Source: Shewanella aquimarina (GTDB lineage: Bacteria > Pseudomonadota > Gammaproteobacteria > Enterobacterales > Shewanellaceae). Taken from it: 64,000 bases of DNA. Of the stretch, positions 57,365 to 64,000 are shown piece after piece (the stretch's first letter is position 1; every line of letters begins with the position of its first letter). The notes under the pieces are model-generated. The model had not been told where the DNA came from. It was given only the letters and a program-made list of their open reading frames with translations, and ran no database searches. Where the stretch lies: assembly GCF_023349185.1 (NCBI RefSeq), contig NZ_JAKIKY010000003.1, positions 392,629-456,628 of the forward strand. Direction: 5' to 3'. A program made the translations under genes and the position numbers.

Positions 57365-59206
57365 TTAGACCCGAGCTCGGCGTCTCAACCAGAGCAGAGG
57401 CAATAGCAACAACCAGGCAAAACTGGCGGCGCCTTTGCGCTCATAGTTACCATTACCCGAGTCATCATTCTCCTTCACATCACAAGCCGAACCTGATGTC
57501 GTTGGCTTAAGCACCACCATACGCGGCAGGTAGGCCGTTACCGGCTGACCGTTGGCGTTGAGTTCGAACAATGGTTTACCATTCTCACCTATAACCAAGT
57601 TGCCATCTTCATCATATTGGTAAGAAGGCTTACGGATGAAGGCGGTACCCACTATGGTGCCATCATCGTTAATGCTGCTAGCCTCTACGATGCGGATCTC
57701 ACTATCGTAGTAGAGCGTCTTACCGTCACCGTCGACCACCTCGACCTTGTTCCGGGTCCACTTACCGGCATCATCTTTGACATAGCCTTTCGATTCACAC
57801 ACAAGAAGATCATCGATGACACTAAACTCATCGCTTGCCTTGTCATACAGAAAGGCGCCCTTCATACGTGGCTTCTCTTTCTCTGAGGTCACTTCCACGA
57901 AACCCACTACCTGATCTTTGTTGTTAATATCTCGTGGACGAGAGCTACGGTCGGACATCACCTCATAGAAATCATTAGGGGTCACGAAGGTGGGATCTTC
58001 GGCGTTGGTATCCAGATAGAAGAACTTGTCACGCTGATAGCCTTCGATGTAGCGACGGTAGCTACCCACCAAGATACCATTATCGTTGACATCATAAGCC
58101 ACAGAGGAGAGCTGATCGTTAGTCATCTTCACCCAGTGATATTGGTAATCACCTTGAGCATCTTTCTTCCAATAGGCCGCATCGAACGCCAGCTTATCCT
58201 TATCATCGTTACGGTAAACATGAGAGCGGCCAGCGACAACTCCCAGGCTATTAACACCAAGACCTTGAGCGGTAAACACGCTGTCTGAGGTCGACTCAAG
58301 TCCCAGCGGTAGCTCGGTCGGTGTAACATCTGTGCCGTCAAACTGCCACACAAACCCGCGCGTTTGATAGAGAATACGGCGTATATTGTTACTATCTGGA
58401 TATTGATCCTTCTGCACACAGACGTCGATAGGATAGGTCTCACCGGTAATACAGTTATCGACCCGTGTCTTACTCGACTTGGCCAGATCTGTGGTCGCGT
58501 AACCCGTAATAAGGTTATTGTCGTTGATCGCGGTTGCAACCGACACACCACCCATGATCACATCGGTATCATCCTTACTGTAGACGGTATAAGGCGGTAC
58601 TAGGGCGATGTCAGTCCCCTCGGCGGTCTTGAGGAAGCCACGCTCCTCAAATTCACGGTAGTACCAGTACTCCTGACCTTCTGTCTCACCTGTATATTCG
58701 GTTTTCAGCTCAGGGGCGGTATAGCTACCGACCTTTATGCCATTGTTGTTGATGCCGTAATAATAGGCATTGATGGAGTTAATGGTCTCCGGCAAGGCTT
58801 CGTCGGTATCTTTAGGGTGAGTCGTGCCAAAAACCGAATCGAAGGTTGGGATCCAGCTGCCGCTCGCTCCATTGCCGTCGGCATTGAAGGTGAAGTTATT
58901 GGCAATGATAGGCTTGTTGATAGAGTAAGACACCAACTGCTCGGGCGGGATGCCATCTTCGATATCGATAGCGCCACCAGTCTCGTCGTCTACCTCAAGC
59001 TTCTTCTTACCCTTAGAGATACCTACCATCTTATCTTGCTGATTGACAAACATGCCGTAGCCGTTGATGGTCGACTCTAGCGTGCCGTTTAGATCATAGT
59101 CATCGATATTCTGGATCTCATAGACAGGTGCAGCATGAGCCGTCTGCAGCGCGGTGATCACTCCGGCGGCAACTAAAGAGATGGCTCTATCAAACTTCAA
59201 CTTCAT
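57365..59206 (-). CDS. DUF3466 exported protein with C-terminal sorting-like tail
   Basis: A 613-residue secreted or surface-associated protein. Signal peptide about 1-25 (AISLVAAGVITALQTAHA). The middle holds HAF-like repeats of the kind ATAINDNNLITGYATT, GLGVNSLGVVAGRSHVY and SSINDDGTIVGTAFIR. The end has a hydrophobic stretch and an Arg cluster (FAWLLLLPLLWLRRRARV), like the GlyGly-CTERM/rhombosortase tails of Shewanella and Vibrio, though without a clear GG. Function unknown. It lies 24 bases after uup. Confidence 0.8.
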   Translation of the reverse strand: MKLKFDRAISLVAAGVITALQTAHAAPVYEIQNIDDYDLNGTLESTINGYGMFVNQQDKMVGISKGKKKLEVDDETGGAIDIEDGIPPEQLVSYSINKPIIANNFTFNADGNGASGSWIPTFDSVFGTTHPKDTDEALPETINSINAYYYGINNNGIKVGSYTAPELKTEYTGETEGQEYWYYREFEERGFLKTAEGTDIALVPPYTVYSKDDTDVIMGGVSVATAINDNNLITGYATTDLAKSSKTRVDNCITGETYPIDVCVQKDQYPDSNNIRRILYQTRGFVWQFDGTDVTPTELPLGLESTSDSVFTAQGLGVNSLGVVAGRSHVYRNDDKDKLAFDAAYWKKDAQGDYQYHWVKMTNDQLSSVAYDVNDNGILVGSYRRYIEGYQRDKFFYLDTNAEDPTFVTPNDFYEVMSDRSSRPRDINNKDQVVGFVEVTSEKEKPRMKGAFLYDKASDEFSVIDDLLVCESKGYVKDDAGKWTRNKVEVVDGDGKTLYYDSEIRIVEASSINDDGTIVGTAFIRKPSYQYDEDGNLVIGENGKPLFELNANGQPVTAYLPRMVVLKPTTSGSACDVKENDDSGNGNYERKGAASFAWLLLLPLLWLRRRARV

Positions 59207-59230
59207 GTACTTTTCCTATTATTCTATCGT

Positions 59231-61141
59231 CTATTTGAGAGCTTCTAGCTCTTCCCAACGTTCGAAACACACTTCCAATTCCTGCTCCAGTGCCGCCAGT
59301 TCATTTAATCGACTACTGACCAGATCTTGTGCTTGGGTATAAAAATCGGGTTCATTGATGACCGCCTGCAAGCTTTCTATCTCCGATTCGAGTTGCTCCA
59401 TCTTGGCAGGCAAGGCATCGAGTTCTCTCTGTAATTTATAAGAAAGTTTCTTCTCTGCCTTAGCGGCGGTCTTTTTAACCGGCTCGGCAACCTTGGGTTG
59501 GACAGCGTCCTTGGCAACTGGTTCCTCAGAATAAAATTTTGCCCCCTGAGACACGGCATCTTGATAGCCGCCGACATATTCACTCCAGCCACCGTTGCCG
59601 GTGAACCACCAGGAGCTGGTGACAGTGTTGTCGATAAAGGCACGGTCGTGACTCACCAACAACAGAGTGCCCTGATAATCGGTCAACAGCGACTCTAGCA
59701 ACTCTAAGGTCTCAATATCAAGATCGTTTGTCGGTTCATCGAGAATGATCAGGTTTGCCGGCCTGAGCAGTAGACGCGCCAGCAGTAACCGATTCTTCTC
59801 CCCACCGGAAAGTGCCTTCACCGGCGTGCGGGCGCGCATGGGTGAAAACAGGAAATCCTGCAGGTAGCTTAAAATATGTCTGTCCTGACCATTGATCGTG
59901 ACCGTCTTCTTGCCTTCACCTACGTTGTCTTCAACGGTTTTTTCCGGATCAAGCGCCTCACGATACTGGTCAAAATAAGCCACTTCCAACTTGGTACCGA
60001 CCTTCACCTCCCCCGACTGAGGCGCGAGCTGACCAATCAATAGCTTGATCAGGGTCGACTTACCACAGCCGTTAGGACCGATGAGCGCGATGCGATCGCC
60101 GCGCATCACAGAAGTAGTAAAATTCTTCACCAGGTTCTTGTCTGGCAGGTTGTAATTTAGATCCTTGATATCGAATACCAGCTTACCCGAACGCTCGGTA
60201 TCGGCCACCTGCATCTTGGCGCCACCCTGACGATTGATACGTTCCATACGCTCCATTCGCAGCGCCTTCAGGGCTCGAACGCGGCCCTCGTTGCGGGTAC
60301 GACGCGCCTTGATCCCTTGGCGGATCCAGGCCTCTTCTTCGGCCAGCTTCTTGTCGAATTGGGCGTTTTTCTCCTCTTCCACCCTCAGCCACTCCGCCTT
60401 ACCATCAAGATAAGTCTGATAGTCGCCGGGCCAGGAGGTTACCACACCGCGGTCGAGATCCACGATACGGGTCGCCATGCGCTGAATGAAGCCACGGTCG
60501 TGACTGATAAAGACGATGGCGCCGCGATAATTAAGCAGAAACTCTTCCAACCACTCGATGGTGTCGATGTCCAGATGGTTGGTAGGCTCGTCGAGCAATA
60601 GCAGATCCGGCTCGCTCACCAGGGCGCGCGCCAACGCCACCTTGCGCTGCCAGCCACCAGACAGACTAGCCAGGCTCGCATCGGCGTCCAGTCCCAGTAG
60701 TTCACAGGTCTGATTGATGCGGGTATCGAGCTGCCAGCCGTTGAGATGATCAAGATCTGCCTGCAGACGCTCCATCTGCTTGAGCAGACGCTCCATCTCC
60801 TGGGAATCGGCATGGGCAACATCATGTGACAGCTGATGATAACGCTCTAGCTTCTCACCCACCTCCTGCAAACCTGCCGAGATATAGGCATACACAGTGC
60901 CCTGTTCCGCCTTAGGCGGGTCCTGCTGCAGTCGGCTGACCTTAACGTCGGTCGCAATGTTAAACTCGCCATCGTCGAGTAACACCTCACCGCCGATCAC
61001 CTTCATCAGGCTTGACTTACCGGCGCCGTTGCGGCCCACGATACAGACGCGCTCGCCCGGCTCTATGGTAAAGTCAGCATTTTGCAGTAAGGGGGTGTAG
61101 CCATAGGCCAATGAGCCGTTATTTATACGAACCAGACTCAA
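59231..61141 (-). CDS. uup: ABC-F ATPase Uup
   Basis: A 636-residue ABC-F protein with two ATP-binding domains and no membrane part. Walker A: GRNGAGKSSLMKVIGG and GPNGCGKSTLIKLLIG; signatures LSGGWQRKVALAR and LSGGEKNRLLLAR; Walker B LLLLDEPTNHLD and LIILDEPTNDLD. The C-terminal coiled coil (about 560-636) marks Uup, which affects transposon excision and ribosome-linked processes in E. coli. It starts one base after the glutaredoxin stop. Confidence 0.94.
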   Translation of the reverse strand: MSLVRINNGSLAYGYTPLLQNADFTIEPGERVCIVGRNGAGKSSLMKVIGGEVLLDDGEFNIATDVKVSRLQQDPPKAEQGTVYAYISAGLQEVGEKLERYHQLSHDVAHADSQEMERLLKQMERLQADLDHLNGWQLDTRINQTCELLGLDADASLASLSGGWQRKVALARALVSEPDLLLLDEPTNHLDIDTIEWLEEFLLNYRGAIVFISHDRGFIQRMATRIVDLDRGVVTSWPGDYQTYLDGKAEWLRVEEEKNAQFDKKLAEEEAWIRQGIKARRTRNEGRVRALKALRMERMERINRQGGAKMQVADTERSGKLVFDIKDLNYNLPDKNLVKNFTTSVMRGDRIALIGPNGCGKSTLIKLLIGQLAPQSGEVKVGTKLEVAYFDQYREALDPEKTVEDNVGEGKKTVTINGQDRHILSYLQDFLFSPMRARTPVKALSGGEKNRLLLARLLLRPANLIILDEPTNDLDIETLELLESLLTDYQGTLLLVSHDRAFIDNTVTSSWWFTGNGGWSEYVGGYQDAVSQGAKFYSEEPVAKDAVQPKVAEPVKKTAAKAEKKLSYKLQRELDALPAKMEQLESEIESLQAVINEPDFYTQAQDLVSSRLNELAALEQELEVCFERWEELEALK

Positions 61142-61142
61142 T

Positions 61143-61379
61143 TTATGCTCCTGTAAATTGTTGCAACTGCTCGTTGTCGAAAGGCCAGCCTAACTCGGCG
61201 CCATCGGCCTGACGTAACAGCACTGGGATACGCACGCCGTAGCGCTGCGCCAGTTGCTCGTCATCGCAGATATCCTGCAAGACAAAATCGATATTCAGCG
61301 CACTGATAAGCGCCTGAGCCTGCTCGCAAAGATGGCAGGCATCGGTATGAAAAAGAATAAAGGCGCTGGTGTTAGGCAT
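61143..61379 (-). CDS. Glutaredoxin-like protein (DUF836)
   Basis: A 78-residue thioredoxin-fold protein with a CxxC active site ([16 protein letters not shown]) and the cis-Pro region [14 protein letters not shown]. This is the short glutaredoxin-family form found next to rlmKL in Shewanella; partner proteins are unknown. It overlaps rlmKL by 8 bases and is followed by uup after one base, so the three are translationally linked. Confidence 0.85.
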   Translation of the reverse strand: MPNTSAFILFHTDACHLCEQAQALISALNIDFVLQDICDDEQLAQRYGVRIPVLLRQADGAELGWPFDNEQLQQFTGA

Positions 61380-63507
61380 GCTGAATCAACCAGGTATTAT
61401 GAATATGCGGATTACGCTTATAGTCCAGCGGCAGTGTCTGCTTATCCAAATTAGTGATCGACAAGCCAAGCGCGCTTAACGCCTCGCTATCCATCTTGAA
61501 TTTGCGCTTGTTGTTGGAAAACAGGATCTCTCCGCCCGGACGCAACAGCTTGACCAACGCGGTCAACAACTTGACATGATCACGCTGCACATCGAAAGAG
61601 TCTTCCATACGCTTAGAGTTTGAGAAGGTCGGCGGATCGATGAAGATCAGGTCATATTGGGTATCGCAGTCATCTATCCACTGCAGGCAATCACTCTGAA
61701 TAAACTGATACTGCTTGCCCTTTAGGCCGTTTAATTCAAAGTTATCCTGCGCCCAGTTAAGGTAGGTGTTAGACATATCGACTGTGGTCACCGACTTGGC
61801 ACCACCCAGGGCGGCGTGAACCGAGGCGCTGCCGGTATAGGCAAACAGGTTGAGCACGTCTCTGTCTTTCGACTTCTCGCCCACTAGCTTACGGGTGAGT
61901 CGATGATCCAAAAACAGGCCTGTATCCAGGTAGTCTCTCAAGTTGAGCTTAAACTTGGCCCCGTACTCTGTGGTGATCAACTCGAGCTTAGTGGCATCCA
62001 GCTTCTGGTATTGGTTGGTGCCCTTCTGACGCTCGCGGGTCTTGAGAATAATCTTATCGGGGTCAACGCCGATGGCTTGGGGCAACACCAGTAAGACATC
62101 GGTCAGGCGACGCTTAGTCACCGCCTCGGGAATCGACTTAGGCGCCGAATACTCCTGGATCACCACATGGTCCAGATAGACATCCACCGCCACATTGTAC
62201 TCTGGAATATCGGCGTCGTAGAGGCGATAGCTATCTATCCCCTCGCGCTGAGCCCATTTGCTCAGCTGCTTATGATTTTTCTTGATACGGTTACTAAAGG
62301 CCGTGGCGACCTCGCTCACCTCACCGCCCTGGCTCAACACCTGGCTAGGGTCAAGACGACGGGTGCTGTTGGCATGCAAGGTATAGAGGTTAAAGGCACA
62401 CTCAAGCGCACCGTTATACATCTTCATCTGCTTATCGGCTTTAAGCTTAAGAGCAGAGAGGAGTTCGATGTCGCTGTTAAGTACCGCCACCTGCCAGCCA
62501 CCAAATTCGGCCTTGAGTTTATCACCCAGTTGATAGTAGAGCTGCAACAGCGAAGTGACATTGCCCAGACGCTCACCATAAGGCGGGTTGGTGATCAGAT
62601 AGCCCTGCTCCACCGGCGGCGTCACATTGAGGGCGTTGGCCACTGAAAATTCGATAAGCTCAGCAACACCAGCGTTTTGCACGTTGCGCTTGGCCAATGC
62701 CACCAGACGCGAATCGATATCTGAGCCATAAAACTTGATCTCACAGCGCTTGATACCGATAGAGGCGCGGGCCTTGGCCTCAGCAAGCAGCTCCTGCCAG
62801 TCGGCATCTTGATGGCGTAGCCAATGCTCGAAACCAAAACGACGACGCTGCAGCGCAGGTGCGATATCGCAGGCCATCATGGCCGCCTCAATTAAAATGG
62901 TGCCACTACCGCAGAAGGGGTCGAGCAGATCTTTAGGCGCCTGCTGCCAGCCACTACGCACCAGCATGTTTGCCGCCAGATTTTCCTTCAGCGGTGCCTC
63001 CCCTGTGGTGGAGCGATAACCGCGCTGATGCAGCGCAGGCCCGGAGAAGTTAATCCCTAGGGTTATCTGACCCCGGCGATAATGGGCATCTATCTTAAAA
63101 TCGGCATCGACACGGGCCACATCGGGACGTGGGCAGCCATCGTCACGAAAACGGTCGACGACCGCATCTTTTATCTTAAGCGCGCCAAACTGTGAGTTCT
63201 TAATAAAGCCACCCACACCATGAAAATCTATGCTGAAGCTGCTCTTATTGGAGAAATGGGTCTGCCAGTCGATGCAATAAGCCGCATTGTAGAGCTGCTC
63301 AGGATTCTCACAGGGCCCCTTATAGATCACTAGAATGATACGGCTGGCGAGTCGCGACCACAGGGTGATACGGTAAGCCAGATTAAGGGGCGCAGAGAAA
63401 TAGACACCGGCAACGCTTTCCTTAATCTCGGCGGCGCCCAACTCAGCCAGTTCCAAAGACAGGGCGTACTCATAGCCTCTTGGGGCTGCGGCAAAAAAAT
63501 TCAACAT
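61372..63507 (-). CDS. rlmKL: 23S rRNA methyltransferase RlmKL
   Basis: A fused enzyme that makes m2G2445 (RlmL half) and m7G2069 (RlmK half) in 23S rRNA. The 711-residue protein has a THUMP domain (about 45-155), an RlmL methyltransferase domain with [12 protein letters not shown], and an RlmK domain with [20 protein letters not shown] and [18 protein letters not shown] 63507 is the family start ([16 protein letters not shown]). It heads the rlmKL-grx-uup-DUF3466 group. Confidence 0.95.
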   Translation of the reverse strand: MLNFFAAAPRGYEYALSLELAELGAAEIKESVAGVYFSAPLNLAYRITLWSRLASRIILVIYKGPCENPEQLYNAAYCIDWQTHFSNKSSFSIDFHGVGGFIKNSQFGALKIKDAVVDRFRDDGCPRPDVARVDADFKIDAHYRRGQITLGINFSGPALHQRGYRSTTGEAPLKENLAANMLVRSGWQQAPKDLLDPFCGSGTILIEAAMMACDIAPALQRRRFGFEHWLRHQDADWQELLAEAKARASIGIKRCEIKFYGSDIDSRLVALAKRNVQNAGVAELIEFSVANALNVTPPVEQGYLITNPPYGERLGNVTSLLQLYYQLGDKLKAEFGGWQVAVLNSDIELLSALKLKADKQMKMYNGALECAFNLYTLHANSTRRLDPSQVLSQGGEVSEVATAFSNRIKKNHKQLSKWAQREGIDSYRLYDADIPEYNVAVDVYLDHVVIQEYSAPKSIPEAVTKRRLTDVLLVLPQAIGVDPDKIILKTRERQKGTNQYQKLDATKLELITTEYGAKFKLNLRDYLDTGLFLDHRLTRKLVGEKSKDRDVLNLFAYTGSASVHAALGGAKSVTTVDMSNTYLNWAQDNFELNGLKGKQYQFIQSDCLQWIDDCDTQYDLIFIDPPTFSNSKRMEDSFDVQRDHVKLLTALVKLLRPGGEILFSNNKRKFKMDSEALSALGLSITNLDKQTLPLDYKRNPHIHNTWLIQHA

Positions 63508-63671
63508 GGATAGATAGACACACTTCAAAAATCAATCCGTCATTATACCTTGTCCTCAGAGTAAATGATAAAAAGTTCTGCCAAATGAAGGTTTAAAATT
63601 TCCTGGTTTGCGCGTTAAGCCAGCACTTTGCCTGATAAATAAACGCTTGGTAAGAAATTCACGACGCCGAC

Positions 63672-63700
63672 TTGCATTGCAACGCACATGTCGATATAGT
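63672..63700 (+). promoter_or_regulatory. Promoter of the initiator tRNA genes
   Basis: TTGCAT (63672-63677), 17-base spacer, TATAGT (63695-63700), then a GC-rich discriminator (CGCCCCGC). The GC discriminator is the mark of stringently controlled stable-RNA promoters. It is about 75 bases ahead of the first tRNA. Confidence 0.8.
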
Positions 63701-63775
63701 TCGCCCCGCTTTGACGCACTGAGCACCAAACGGCAGAAGCTGTAGGTACTACAGAGGTTAGAGTAAACATCCGGA

Positions 63776-63852
<77 letters not shown>

Positions 63853-63893
63853 ATTCCTCAAACAAGAATTAAAACGGTTTGCATCACATCGGA

Positions 63894-63970
<77 letters not shown>

Positions 63971-64000
63971 ATTCCTCAAACAAGAATTAAAACGGTTTGC

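Overview
The window is a stretch of core chromosome from a marine gammaproteobacterium, almost certainly Shewanella. The case rests on gene content and order: kdnA-kdnB-kdsB (8-amino-Kdo synthesis, described in Shewanella), ptsH-ptsI-crr, dapA-bamC, gcvR-bcp, divergent argO/argP, prkA-yeaH-spoVR, uvrY-uvrC-pgsA followed by tRNA-Gly/Cys/Leu, a GntR-prpB-prpC-acnD-prpF methylcitrate operon, and the lonH-like/fabA/rmf/DUF3466/uup/grx/rlmKL cluster. Base composition looks like mid-50s percent GC, which would suit S. loihica or a relative, but the species call is only a guess. I see no prophage, insertion sequence, integron, CRISPR array or plasmid gene.

Layout. 1-3.5 kb: the tail of a chemotaxis receptor, an ACT-domain protein and the general PTS proteins HPr, EI and EIIA-Glc. 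3.7-6.8 kb: YffB, DapE, an M15 peptidase and an alpha/beta hydrolase, tightly packed. 6.9-11.2 kb: a beta carbonic anhydrase, then the Kdo8N lipopolysaccharide-core genes and a small membrane protein. 11.4-20.6 kb: a DUF4397 lipoprotein, a small GRAM/PH-like protein, an RND efflux pump with its adaptor, and a GAF-GAF-GGDEF-EAL protein whose two catalytic domains both carry disabling substitutions. 20.9-30.2 kb: BamC and DapA on one strand; GcvR and Bcp; ArgO/ArgP; a PerM-type permease; a TusA-like protein; BepA; an ArsC-family protein; DUF2069. 30.2-35 kb: Hda, DUF2066, UraA, monothiol glutaredoxin and Fe-superoxide dismutase. 35.2-40.1 kb: the stress-associated PrkA kinase, YeaH and SpoVR operon. 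40.1-43.3 kb: ribosomal protein L25, a Tat-exported YcbK-like peptidase, an L,D-transpeptidase and a pilin-like protein. 43.7-47.3 kb: three tRNAs, PgsA, UvrC, UvrY. 47.5-54.3 kb: the propionate (2-methylcitrate) operon. 54.6-63.5 kb: a Lon-like protease, FabA, RMF, DUF3466, Uup, a glutaredoxin and RlmKL. The window ends in two identical initiator tRNA genes in tandem behind a strong stable-RNA promoter.

How it fits together. Most genes are housekeeping: sugar phosphotransfer, lysine/peptidoglycan precursor supply, outer-membrane assembly (BamC, BepA, the Kdo8N genes), DNA repair, translation and stress response. The most legible regulatory logic is at the prp operon: four copies of the 10-bp palindrome TTGTCGACAA lie in and around the GntR gene, one overlapping the -10 box of its promoter and three spaced near whole helical turns. 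I did not find a clearly undescribed multi-gene system. The best leads are the doubly degenerate c-di-GMP protein, the looping-type prp operators, a possible cysteine-rich small protein at 43.3-43.6 kb, a candidate L25 leader hairpin, and several unannotated tandem and inverted repeats.
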